From Reyranella aquatilis (GTDB taxonomy: Bacteria > Pseudomonadota > Alphaproteobacteria > Reyranellales > Reyranellaceae): 39,715 bases of DNA. The stretch spans positions 1 to 39,715 of the forward strand of contig NZ_JAJISD010000021.1 of assembly GCF_020880995.1 (NCBI RefSeq), written 5' to 3'. Every line of letters starts with the position of its first letter. Within the stretch, counting starts at the first letter, position 1. The notes below the pieces were generated by a model, which did not search any database, had not been told where the DNA came from, and was given only the letters and a program-made list of their open reading frames with translations. The position numbers and the translations under genes were made by a program. Positions 28,233 to 35,938 of this stretch are shown in pieces.

Positions 28233-28249
28233 GGCCTCCACAGGTCTCG

Positions 28250-28278
28250 TTGACCATCGGCCCCCCGCACTTTATATG
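28250..28278 (+). promoter_or_regulatory. Putative sigma-70 promoter of tRNA-Lys
   Basis: TTGACC (28250-28255), a 17-bp spacer and TATATG (28273-28278) make the best promoter in the window. The GC-rich discriminator right after the -10 (GGCGCCGCGCGG) is typical of stable-RNA promoters under stringent control. Predicted start is near 28285, about 35 nt before the tRNA. Confidence 0.6.
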
Positions 28279-28319
28279 GGCGCCGCGCGGCGGAGAGGCC
28301 CGCGGCGCGGAACCGGGAC

Positions 28320-28394
28320 GAGCCCGTAGCTCAGCGGTAGAGCATCTGACTTTTAATCAGAGGGTCGTGGGATCGTACCCCACCGGGCTCACCA
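28320..28394 (+). tRNA. tRNA-Lys (anticodon UUU), CCA encoded
   Basis: A full cloverleaf can be folded: acceptor GAGCCCG/CGGGCTC, D-arm GCTC/GAGC, anticodon arm TCTGA-CTTTTAA-TCAGA with anticodon TTT, 5-nt variable loop GGGTC, T-arm GTGGG/CCCAC, discriminator A and encoded CCA. The T-loop reads ATCGTAC instead of the near-universal TTCGANN: positions 54 and 58 are A and T rather than T and A. All stems pair perfectly, so it looks like an intact gene. Confidence 0.95.
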
Positions 28395-28422
28395 CTGGAC
28401 CCAAAAAGGAGAAGAGCGGCTC

Positions 28423-29301
28423 ATGCCGTCGGTGAAAGTCGTCAACGGCAAGCAGATCGTGGTCGAGAACCTCGGTCCGATCGAGCGCCTCGTCAGCTTC
28501 GTCTCGAAGCCGTTCGTGCGGATGTGGCATCACCGTGACCTGATCGCCGCCATCCTGCGGCGCGAGGTGCGCGAGCGCTTCAAGGGGTCGATCGCCGGCT
28601 GGATCTGGGCGATCATTGCCCCCCTGCTGGCGATCGGTGTGTACACCTTCGCCTTCACCACTACGCTGTCGCTCCCGGTGTCCGACGGGACCGATGGCAA
28701 GCAGGTCAGCTACTCGCTGTTCATCTTCAGCGGCATCATCGTCTTCAACTTCTTCTCGGAGATGGCGTTCCGTGCGCCGATGCTGCTGCACGAGTACACC
28801 CACTTCATCAAGCAGACGATCTTCCCCAGCGATATGCTGCCGGTGATCTCGACCCTGCGCGCCACGGCCTACACGCTGATCTCCGGCGCGGTCATGCTGA
28901 TTTTCCAGTTCGCAATGACCGGCTCGCTGCCGTGGACCGTGCTGCTGCTGCCGTTCATCTTCATCCCGTTCATGGCGTTCCTGATCGGCATGTCGTGGTT
29001 CCTGGCGGCGCTGGGCGCCTTCACGCGCGACGCCGGCTATCTGATGATCACCATCGTGCCGCTCTTCATGTTCGCCACGCCGGTTTTCTACTCGCACGCT
29101 CAGCTGCCGGAGCCGTTCAACTTCTGGATCTACGCCAACGCGCTGACCGGCTTCGTCGAAGTCATGCGCGACGTGGTCCTGTTCGGCAAGCTGCCCAACA
29201 TGATCGTCTATGGCTGGACCCTGTTGATCTCGGTGTTCAGCTTCTATTTCGGCTACTGGTTCTTCGACAGGTATCGGAATGTCATCGTCGACGTCCTCTG
29301 A
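28423..29301 (+). CDS. ABC-2 type polysaccharide/polyol-phosphate export permease
   Basis: 292 residues with AAGGAG ahead of ATG 28423. It has an amphipathic N-terminal region (LIAAILRREVRERFKGSIAG), the hallmark of Wzm/KpsM-type permeases, then six hydrophobic helices. The motif ERFKGSIAGWIWAIIAPLL precedes TM1. Forms the inner-membrane channel of a polysaccharide ABC exporter with the ATPase encoded next, whose start lies inside this gene (23-nt overlap). It is the first gene of the envelope-glycan locus, 28 bp after tRNA-Lys with no terminator between. The substrate is not determined. Confidence 0.9.
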   Translation: MPSVKVVNGKQIVVENLGPIERLVSFVSKPFVRMWHHRDLIAAILRREVRERFKGSIAGWIWAIIAPLLAIGVYTFAFTTTLSLPVSDGTDGKQVSYSLFIFSGIIVFNFFSEMAFRAPMLLHEYTHFIKQTIFPSDMLPVISTLRATAYTLISGAVMLIFQFAMTGSLPWTVLLLPFIFIPFMAFLIGMSWFLAALGAFTRDAGYLMITIVPLFMFATPVFYSHAQLPEPFNFWIYANALTGFVEVMRDVVLFGKLPNMIVYGWTLLISVFSFYFGYWFFDRYRNVIVDVL

Positions 29302-30085
29302 GATCGTCGTCGAGGCCAAGAACCTCGGCAAGGCGTTCCAACTCTACGCTCATCGCAACGACTGGCTGAAGCAGGTCCTGCTCGGCTGGTGGAAAGCGTA
29401 TTTCAAGCCCTTCTGGGTGCTGCGCGACATCAGCCTCGAAGTGAAGAAGGGCGAGAGCATCGGCATCCTGGGCCGCAACGGTTGCGGCAAGTCCACCCTG
29501 CTGCAGGTGATCTGCGGCATGACGCTGCCCAGCCACGGCGAACTGCGGGTCAACGGCCGCATCGCGCCGGTGCTGGCGCTGGGCTCGACCTTCGACATGG
29601 AGCTGTCGGGGCGCGAGAACGTCCTGATCGGCGGCGCCGTGCTCGGGCTGAAGCGCAGCGAGGTCCTCCGCAAGTTCGACTCGATCGCCGAGTTCGCCGG
29701 CATCGGCGAATACATGGACCAGCCGGTGAAGCACTATTCGATGGGCATGCGCACGCGCCTGGCCTTCTCGATCTGCGCCCACGTCGAGGCCGAGATCCTG
29801 GTGGTCGACGAGGCCTTGTCGGTCGGCGACGCCGCCTTCCAGCGCAAGTGCCTCGACTGGATCGACAATTTCCGCAAGACCGGCACGCTGCTCTTCGTCT
29901 CGCATTCAATGGCCGAGGTGCGCCGCCTGTGCACCCGCGCCATCTGGATCGAGGAAGGGCGCATCCGCGAGCAGGGCGATCCGAACGACGTGATCCGCTC
30001 CTATCACCGTGCCCTGCTGGTCGAGAAGGACGACGTCCAGCGCTTCTCCTCCGGCAACGCCAAGCAGGCGGCTGCGGGCGAGTGA
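29279..30085 (+). CDS. ABC transporter ATPase for polysaccharide export (Wzt/KpsT-like)
   Basis: 268 residues. Walker A ILGRNGCGKSTLLQVI (around residue 62), signature YSMGMRTRLAFSICAHV, and Walker B EILVVDEALSVGDAAF, the exact wording typical of O-antigen and teichoic-acid exporters. The sequence ends soon after the ATPase domain, so it lacks the C-terminal carbohydrate-binding domain of long Wzt proteins. This implies recognition of a lipid-linked or otherwise generic substrate rather than a terminal sugar cap (inference). Translationally coupled to the permease. Confidence 0.92.
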   Translation: MSSSTSSEIVVEAKNLGKAFQLYAHRNDWLKQVLLGWWKAYFKPFWVLRDISLEVKKGESIGILGRNGCGKSTLLQVICGMTLPSHGELRVNGRIAPVLALGSTFDMELSGRENVLIGGAVLGLKRSEVLRKFDSIAEFAGIGEYMDQPVKHYSMGMRTRLAFSICAHVEAEILVVDEALSVGDAAFQRKCLDWIDNFRKTGTLLFVSHSMAEVRRLCTRAIWIEEGRIREQGDPNDVIRSYHRALLVEKDDVQRFSSGNAKQAAAGE

Positions 30086-30091
30086 TCCCGC

Positions 30092-31252
30092 ATGGAGCCG
30101 GGGACCCTGGCGTGGCTCGGCTTCGGCTGGTGGGGACTCGGCACGGCGATCCAGTGGGTGAGCGCGGCACTGGCGCGTACGCCTAGGCGGCCGCCCCCCG
30201 GCGGTCGTTACCGGCCAGAGGATTTCAGCATCGTCGCGCCGATGGCGGGAGCCGAGGACGCGACCGGCGCCTATGTCGCGGCGCTGCGGCGGCTGGCCGG
30301 GGCCGGCGCGGAAATCCTGATCTGCGTGGCCCGGCCCGACGACGGCGCCGTGGCGCCGACCCGGGCCTTGTGGCCGGATGCCCCGATCCTCGTGGGCAAC
30401 GACGATACCTTCAATCCGAAGATGAACAACGTGCGCAAGGGGCTCGAGGCGGCTGCCCGCCCCGTCGTGGCGCTCTGTGACGCGGGCATCGAACTCGGCG
30501 TGGACGATCTGCTCCGGGCGGCCGCCCCCTTGGCGAGCGGGACGGGCCTTGTGCTGGCGCTCAAGGCGGCCGAAGCGCCGGCGAGCTTCGCGGCGGAGGT
30601 CGAGCGCGCCTACATCGACGGCCATCAGGCCCGGTTCCTGTTCGCCGCCGACCGCCTCGGCATCGCCGTGGCCTCCGGTGGGGTCACGCTCATGACCCGC
30701 GAGACGCTCCAGCGCATCGGCAACTGGCGGGGCTTCAACCGCTGGATCGCCGACGACTATTCGGTCACCCGCTCGGTGCGAGAGTTGGGCCTCGCCACCC
30801 GCCTGGGCGATGTCATGCCGCGGCTGCCGCTCGGTGAACGGCCGTGGTCGGCGGTGTGGCGACGGCAGGTGCGCTGGGCGCGCACGCGCCTGCGCCTGCC
30901 GGTCTGGCCGCTTGTGCTTTGGGAGCCGGCGATCGGCTGGGCCGTGACGGGTGGGGCGGGGACGCTCGGGCTGCTCGCCCTCGGGGCAAACGCGGGCGTT
31001 ATTGCCGCCGCATGGGGCGCCCACACGGCCGGATGGCTCCTCGCCGAAAAATGGTTCATGACGGGGCGTGGCCTGTCGTTTGGGATTCGCGCGGCAGCGG
31101 CCGCGGTCCTGCGGGAGGCCCTGGCCCCGGTGCTCATCGTCAATGCGCTCTGGGGCCGGACGATCTATTGGCGGGGGACCGACCTGGGCGGCCAGTGGCG
31201 AGAAACCTCCAGGGAACAGACCGGGGATGCCGCGTCGGGGAAGTCCGTATGA
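30092..31252 (+). CDS. Ceramide-glucosyltransferase-like glycosyltransferase (GT21/HpnI type)
   Basis: 386 residues. An N-terminal membrane helix, a GT-A catalytic domain and C-terminal membrane helices (around 275-345). The motifs line up with ceramide glucosyltransferase: NPKMNNVRKGLEAA then VVALCDAGIEL (the eukaryotic enzyme has CDSGI), SGGVTLMTRETLQRIG, WIADDYSVTRSVRELG and the R/Q-x-x-R-W motif as RRQVRWARTRL. Family role: transfer of a sugar from a nucleotide donor to a membrane lipid such as ceramide or, for HpnI, a hopanoid. The lipid acceptor here is unknown. Six bp after the ATPase gene; overlaps the STAS gene by ATGA. Confidence 0.82.
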   Translation: MEPGTLAWLGFGWWGLGTAIQWVSAALARTPRRPPPGGRYRPEDFSIVAPMAGAEDATGAYVAALRRLAGAGAEILICVARPDDGAVAPTRALWPDAPILVGNDDTFNPKMNNVRKGLEAAARPVVALCDAGIELGVDDLLRAAAPLASGTGLVLALKAAEAPASFAAEVERAYIDGHQARFLFAADRLGIAVASGGVTLMTRETLQRIGNWRGFNRWIADDYSVTRSVRELGLATRLGDVMPRLPLGERPWSAVWRRQVRWARTRLRLPVWPLVLWEPAIGWAVTGGAGTLGLLALGANAGVIAAAWGAHTAGWLLAEKWFMTGRGLSFGIRAAAAAVLREALAPVLIVNALWGRTIYWRGTDLGGQWRETSREQTGDAASGKSV

Positions 31253-31632
31253 GCAGTGTGAACCGTAGACAGCCTATTTCCACCGTGATGTTGCCGGCCA
31301 AGGTCGATTCCGTGACCGTGGCGTCCGTCGAGGTGATGCTGGTGGCGGCGCTGCGGCCGGGCGCCCGGGTCATCGTCGACGGTAGCCAGGTCAACTACAT
31401 GAGCGCCGCCGGAGTCCGCACCTTCGCATCGGTTCTGCACAAGGCGGCGGAGGCCGATGCCCGAATCGTTTTCTGCCGCTTCACCGGTGCGGCGTGGGAC
31501 TGCCTGCTGGTCAGTGGTTTCTCCGAACTGCTCGAGATCGCGAGCACGCTCGAGGAAGCCACGGCGAGATTGGAGAAAGAGACACAGCGTCTCGGTGGGG
31601 AAAGCTTGCACCGGCGAGGCGCCACAGGTTAA
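31249..31632 (+). CDS. STAS-domain protein lacking the phosphoacceptor serine
   Basis: 127 residues, a single STAS domain. The core VIVDGSQVNYMSAAGVRTFA aligns with the anti-sigma-factor antagonist motif (Y/F-M/I-D/S-S-S/A-G-L), but the position of the regulatory phosphoserine is Ala53. It starts at ATG 31249 inside the glycosyltransferase stop (ATGA), so the two proteins are made together. STAS proteins usually act as partner-switching regulators of anti-sigma kinases; no kinase or phosphatase is encoded nearby. The C-terminal about 20 residues are charged and probably disordered. Confidence 0.82.
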   Translation: MSSVNRRQPISTVMLPAKVDSVTVASVEVMLVAALRPGARVIVDGSQVNYMSAAGVRTFASVLHKAAEADARIVFCRFTGAAWDCLLVSGFSELLEIASTLEEATARLEKETQRLGGESLHRRGATG

Positions 31633-31718
31633 TTAGCGTCTGGCTGAGCGATTCAATCAATAGGTTGGGGCATGGCGCGGTACCGAGTGCGGCGACTGTT
31701 CCGGACGGAGATCAGGAT

Positions 31719-32876
31719 TTGACAATTTGGAGCTGGCTGCGCGCCGCCGCGCGACCTACCGCAATTGTCCTCAGCCTCGGTTTCGGCCTGGCGGCCTGCA
31801 CCGCGTTGCCCGGCGACGGCCCCTGGATGGGCGGCGCGGCGACGACGACGACCGAAGCTCTTCCGTTCGACGTGATCGATCTCACCCCAACCACCATCGC
31901 CAACTACCGCCAGCCGCCGCCCGTCGACCGTCCGTCGACGGTGAGCAACCTGTCGGCCGGCTCCCGCATCTCGGTGGCGCCCGGCGATGCCATCAAGGTC
32001 CGCATCTTCGAGCCCTACGAGGGCAGCATCTTCCCGACCATCCAGCGACCCGGCGCCGACTTCGGCGTCCAGCGCGTCACCGATGACGGCACCATCAACG
32101 TGCCCTTCGTCGGTACCGTGAAGGTGGCCGGCCTCGACCTCAACCAGATCGAGAAGAAGATCGGCCAGCAGGTCTCGGCCTCGGGCAAGGCCCAGGATCC
32201 GCAGGTCATCGTCGAATTCGTGGCCGATCGGACGCATACGGTCATGGTGTCCGGCGACGTCCGGCAGCCCGGGCGGGTTTCCCTGCTCGAAGGCGTGCGG
32301 ACCGTGGTCGAGGCGATCAACAAGGCTGGCGGTCCGTCCGGCGTCGGCGGGCAGGGCGGCACCGGCGTCGGCGCCAACCAGCTGGAAGTGGTGGTGCGGC
32401 GCAACGGGCAGGTGATCCTGCAATCGCAGTATTCCGACCTGCTGGCCGGCGGCGACATCGGCCTCCAGAAGAACGACGAGATCGTCGTTCGCCCGAATGC
32501 CCGCATGTTCACCGTCCTGGGTGCCGTGGTGAAGGCGGGCAACGTGGATATGCCCAAGCACACGATCAGCCTGCTGGAGGCGATGGGCATGGTCGGCGGC
32601 CTCAACGACGCCCGGGCGAACAAAACCGGCGTTTATGTGTTCAGAATGGGGGATTTGCAGAACAATCCCACGGCCCGGGCGCGCGTTTTCCGACTGGACC
32701 TTTACCAGCCGGTATCTATCTTCATAGCCCAGCAGTTCCCGGTGCAGCCGAAGGACGTCGTCTACATCACGAACGCCCCGCTCTACGAGTACGACAAGAT
32801 CTTGACATCAATCTATCGTACCTTCTCGATCGTCGGCGTTCTGAGGGGCAATCTGATCACCTCGACGACCTTCTAG
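31719..32876 (+). CDS. Outer-membrane polysaccharide export lipoprotein (OPX/Wza family)
   Basis: 385 residues from TTG 31719, supported by GGAG 8 nt upstream and a clean lipoprotein signal: RAAARPTAIVLSLGFGLAAC with lipobox LAAC, Cys27 being the lipidated residue. The polysaccharide-export domain begins at SVAPGDAIKVRIFEPYEG. Two SLBB-like repeats follow (VMVSGDVRQPGRVSLLEGV and FTVLGAVVKAGNVDMP), and the C-terminus ends with a possible amphipathic helix like that of Wza. Predicted to be the outer-membrane exit for the glycan. No Wzc-type co-polymerase is encoded here, so its inner-membrane partner must be one of the ABC systems or be elsewhere. Confidence 0.9.
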   Translation: MTIWSWLRAAARPTAIVLSLGFGLAACTALPGDGPWMGGAATTTTEALPFDVIDLTPTTIANYRQPPPVDRPSTVSNLSAGSRISVAPGDAIKVRIFEPYEGSIFPTIQRPGADFGVQRVTDDGTINVPFVGTVKVAGLDLNQIEKKIGQQVSASGKAQDPQVIVEFVADRTHTVMVSGDVRQPGRVSLLEGVRTVVEAINKAGGPSGVGGQGGTGVGANQLEVVVRRNGQVILQSQYSDLLAGGDIGLQKNDEIVVRPNARMFTVLGAVVKAGNVDMPKHTISLLEAMGMVGGLNDARANKTGVYVFRMGDLQNNPTARARVFRLDLYQPVSIFIAQQFPVQPKDVVYITNAPLYEYDKILTSIYRTFSIVGVLRGNLITSTTF

Positions 32877-32893
32877 AAGCCACCTTCCAACTA

Positions 32894-32918
32894 GGGGCAG
32901 CGTCCCCGGGCGTTTTTT
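32894..32918 (+). terminator. Weak terminator/attenuator-like hairpin between OPX and adaptor genes
   Basis: GGGG (32894-32897) and CCCC (32904-32907) form a short stem, and six T residues occur at 32913-32918. The stem is only 4 bp and is separated from the T-run by GGGCG, so partial read-through into the adaptor gene is likely if it functions at all. Confidence 0.3.
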
Positions 32919-32931
32919 GGTACTATTTATT

Positions 32932-33930
32932 ATGGCGCAGGCAAGAAAGTTCACTTGGGGCGCCGCAGGTCTGGCCGCGTTCATCGTCGTCGCGGGCCTG
33001 ACCCTGTGGATGATGCCCAGCCGGCAGACCAGCAGTGCCCAGGATGGCCCCAGGCCCCTGCCGCCGCTGATTTCGCGCGGGTACACCGATGCGCCGGCCG
33101 GAACCGCCCTGATCGCCGGCGACCCCGCCGGCGGCGGCGTACTGATCGAACTCAAAGTGACCGACGGCCAGAAGGTCAAGCGGAACGAGGTCATCGCCGT
33201 CCTGTCCAACTACCCCAAGGCCGACATCGCCGTCCGGACCTCGGAGGCCGAACTCGCCAAGACCGAGAAGGCGCGCGAGGCGATGGTCAGCGGCTACCGG
33301 ACGGCCGAAATCGCCATGCAGGAAGTGGTGGTCAAGTCCGCCATCGAGGAGAACAAGCTCAAGGTCCTGGAGATGCAGCGTTCCGGCAAGCCGCCGGACC
33401 AGAAGCAGCTCGAACTGAACATCTCCCAGCAGAGCCTCGAGCGTGAGCAGGCCAAGCTGCGCATCCAGAAGGAAACGCTGGCGAGCGACCTGCAGCAGAG
33501 CGACAACGACATCGCCATCATCAAGGCGAAGCTCGACAATGCGCGCAGCACTCGCGAGCAGGCGCTCGTCCGCTCGCCGCTCGACGGCATCGTCATCCAG
33601 ATCTACACGCGCCAGGGCGAGCGTATCTCGCCGAACGGCATCGCCAAGATCGTCGATCTCTCGCAGTTGCGCGTTCTCGCCGACGTCGACGAGTTGAACG
33701 TCGGCCGCATATCGGCCGGTGGCAAGGTCGAGGTCACGTTCCGCGGCAGCCCGACCGTCTACCAGGGCACGATTTCCCGGGTGGCGCCGACCGTGAAGCG
33801 CATGCAGCGCATGGAGCCGGATGGCGGTTCCTCGACCGACGCGCGCGTCGTGCAGGTCGAGATCCAGCTCGACGACCCGTCCAGCATGCCGCAGGTTCTG
33901 GGCCGCGAGACTCGCGTCACCTTCCTCTGA
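32932..33930 (+). CDS. HlyD/DevB-type periplasmic adaptor subunit
   Basis: 332 residues from ATG 32932; an upstream in-frame TTG (32917) adds five residues and is less likely. N-terminal membrane anchor (WGAAGLAAFIVVAGLTLW), first half of a lipoyl-like domain (GVLIELKVTDGQKVKRNEVI), a long coiled-coil hairpin (about 90-200), second lipoyl half (VRSPLDGIVIQIYTRQGERI) and a beta-barrel domain (VLADVDELNVGRISAGGKVE). This is the architecture of membrane-fusion proteins that link an inner-membrane ABC transporter to an outer-membrane duct. Its stop abuts the DevC-like permease start (1-nt overlap). No TolC gene in the window. Confidence 0.88.
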   Translation: MAQARKFTWGAAGLAAFIVVAGLTLWMMPSRQTSSAQDGPRPLPPLISRGYTDAPAGTALIAGDPAGGGVLIELKVTDGQKVKRNEVIAVLSNYPKADIAVRTSEAELAKTEKAREAMVSGYRTAEIAMQEVVVKSAIEENKLKVLEMQRSGKPPDQKQLELNISQQSLEREQAKLRIQKETLASDLQQSDNDIAIIKAKLDNARSTREQALVRSPLDGIVIQIYTRQGERISPNGIAKIVDLSQLRVLADVDELNVGRISAGGKVEVTFRGSPTVYQGTISRVAPTVKRMQRMEPDGGSSTDARVVQVEIQLDDPSSMPQVLGRETRVTFL

Positions 33931-35207
33931 TGGCTCTCACGCTGCCAGCCAACCCGTCGTCGCGGCTGCGGCGGTGGCTCCAGTGGCGTCCGACCTTCTC
34001 GCTGGCGCGCCTGAGGGCGGCGGCAGTCACTGCCACGAGCATGCCGCTGGGATCCCAGCAGCTGAAGCGCCAGCGGACGAGCACGCTGCTGTCGCTCGCC
34101 GGCGTGACCGCGAGCCTCCTCGTCATCTTCGCCCAGCTCGGGATCGAGCGGGCGGTCTATGATTCGGCGATCCGCCTCCATCGGTCGGTCGTCGGCGATC
34201 TCGTACTGGTGCCCTACGGCTTCAAGTCGTTGCAGCTGCATGCCGAGGTGCCGGCCTCCATGACCGACGTCGTGTCGGCCAACCCCGCGGTGACCAACAC
34301 GCTGCCCTTCTGGTTCGGCGTCATGTCGATCACCCATTCCGGGATGGAGTCAGGCCGGCGCATCGCCTGGTATGCCGTCGACGTCGAGCGCCCGGCGATC
34401 GACGTTCCCGGGCTGCGGGACAATCTCTATCGGCTGCGGGAGGCGCGCCGCCTGCTCTACGACCGCGAGTCGCGCCCCTATTTCGGCGACCTCGCCGAGC
34501 AGGTCGGTCCCGGCAAAAGGGAGTTCCAGGTCCTGGGGCCTCCCGACAATCGCGGCCTGCTGCGCCAGTTGTTCGTTGTCGGCACGTTCGCGCTTGGTCC
34601 CAACGTGCTGAACGACGGCTCCATCATCATGTCGGAAGACACGATGGCCGAGGTTTTCGGCTCGTGGTGGTCGGACCGTCCGGCCTTCATCGCGATCCAG
34701 CTGGCCAAGGGCTCCGATGTCGACGCCGTTCGCAAGGAGCTCAACACGGCCCTCGCCGGACGCGGCGAGGTGCTGACGTTACGCGACTTCGAGAAGCGCG
34801 AGCGCACCTATTGGTCGCGTGAAACGCCGGTCGGCTATATCACGGACCTGGGCTTCGTGATGGGCGTGATGATCGGCATGGTCTTCATCTATTACGCCCA
34901 ATACCAGATCATTCGCTTCTATCTGCCGGAATACGCCATCCTGAAGAGCCTGGGGTACGACTGGTGGTTCTTCCTGTTCATGATCGGCCAGATCGGCGCT
35001 GCGATCATCACCCCGGCCTTCCTCGTCGCCTTCACGCTGGGACGGTTCGTCTATGGCGCCACAGAGGCCGCGATGCATCTTGGCATGACGATGGGCCTGC
35101 GCGAAATGGTCGTGGCTCTGGTGGCCTGCATGATCATGACCGTCGTCTCCAGCCTGTTCGCCATCCGCCGCCTGTGGCGTGTCGATCCCATCATGCTGTT
35201 CGAGTGA
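33930..35207 (+). CDS. DevC-family ABC transporter permease (FtsX/MacB fold)
   Basis: 425 residues. One N-terminal helix (LSLAGVTASLLVIFAQLG), a large periplasmic domain (about 70-290) and three C-terminal helices: the FtsX/MacB topology. The stretch SRETPVGYITDLGFVMGV followed by FYLPEYAILKSLGYDWWF is the DevC signature (compare the T-P-V/I-G and L-P-E-Y-A-T-L-K-A-M-G-Y motifs of cyanobacterial DevC). In cyanobacteria DevBCA exports heterocyst envelope glycolipids; a glycolipid or lipid-linked glycan substrate here is inferred. The ATPase gene starts 2 nt after the stop. Confidence 0.88.
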   Translation: MALTLPANPSSRLRRWLQWRPTFSLARLRAAAVTATSMPLGSQQLKRQRTSTLLSLAGVTASLLVIFAQLGIERAVYDSAIRLHRSVVGDLVLVPYGFKSLQLHAEVPASMTDVVSANPAVTNTLPFWFGVMSITHSGMESGRRIAWYAVDVERPAIDVPGLRDNLYRLREARRLLYDRESRPYFGDLAEQVGPGKREFQVLGPPDNRGLLRQLFVVGTFALGPNVLNDGSIIMSEDTMAEVFGSWWSDRPAFIAIQLAKGSDVDAVRKELNTALAGRGEVLTLRDFEKRERTYWSRETPVGYITDLGFVMGVMIGMVFIYYAQYQIIRFYLPEYAILKSLGYDWWFFLFMIGQIGAAIITPAFLVAFTLGRFVYGATEAAMHLGMTMGLREMVVALVACMIMTVVSSLFAIRRLWRVDPIMLFE

Positions 35208-35209
35208 TC

Positions 35210-35926
35210 ATGAGCACCGACGCACACGGTTTCGGGCCGCCCGTCGTCGAGGCGGTCGACGTCCATCATCACTACGGCGAGGGGCCGCAGCGGGTGGACG
35301 TGCTGTTCGACATCAACATGCAGGTCCGCGAGGGCGAGTTGGTGATCGTGACGGGCCCGTCAGGCTCGGGCAAGACGACCCTACTCACCATTCTCGGGAC
35401 CATGCGCAAGCCGTCCGAGGGCAAGCTGCGCCTGCTGGGCACCGACATCGTGGGCATGGGCGGCTCGGACCTCGACGTGCTGCGCAACCGCATCCGGTTC
35501 CTGTTCCAGAAGCGCAATCTCCTGTCCTCGCTGACAGCGCTGCAGAACGTGATCGCCGGTGTCTCGACGACCCCGTTGGCCGACCCTGCCTGGGACGAGC
35601 CGCGGGCGCGCCATCTGCTCGGCCTGCTCGGCCTCGGCGACAAGGCGTCCTCGTGGCCGGACGAGCTGTCGGGCGGTCAGCAGCAGCGCGTGGCGATCGC
35701 CCGTACCATGATCGGCCTGCCCGACCTCATCATCGCCGATGAGCCAACCTCGGCGCTCGATCGTGTTTCGGGAAGGCTGGTCGTGGATCAGCTCAAGGAC
35801 CTCTCGATGCGCGCCAAGTGCGCCGTTGTCCTGTCGACCCATGACGAGCGCATCTTCGACGTCGCCTCGCGCCGCCTCCACATCGAGGACGGCCGCTGCT
35901 TCGAAGTTCCCATCCACTATCACTGA
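35210..35926 (+). CDS. DevA/MacB-type ABC transporter ATPase
   Basis: 238 residues from ATG 35210, 2 nt after the permease stop. Walker A VTGPSGSGKTTLLTIL, Q-loop FLFQKRNLLSSLTALQNV, signature DELSGGQQQRVAIARTMI, Walker B LIIADEPTSALDRVSG and switch histidine STHDERIF. Belongs to the LolD/MacB/DevA group that drives FtsX-fold permeases mechanically rather than by a classical channel. Completes the adaptor-permease-ATPase set encoded contiguously from 32932. Confidence 0.92.
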   Translation: MSTDAHGFGPPVVEAVDVHHHYGEGPQRVDVLFDINMQVREGELVIVTGPSGSGKTTLLTILGTMRKPSEGKLRLLGTDIVGMGGSDLDVLRNRIRFLFQKRNLLSSLTALQNVIAGVSTTPLADPAWDEPRARHLLGLLGLGDKASSWPDELSGGQQQRVAIARTMIGLPDLIIADEPTSALDRVSGRLVVDQLKDLSMRAKCAVVLSTHDERIFDVASRRLHIEDGRCFEVPIHYH

Positions 35927-35938
35927 GAGCGGCGGCCC

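Noticed and set aside
28320..28394. tRNA-Lys as an attachment site of a genomic island carrying the glycan locus
   Set aside because: No integrase and no second copy of the tRNA 3' end were seen in the window, and the locus has the same GC-rich style as the housekeeping genes.
31606..31634. TTGCAC-17-TTAATT upstream of the OPX gene as an internal promoter
   Set aside because: The -10 matches only 3 of 6 positions; too weak to annotate.
32802..32807. A perfect TTGACA -35 box near the end of the OPX gene
   Set aside because: No acceptable -10 hexamer at 16-18 bp, and the bases encode part of the conserved C-terminal region.
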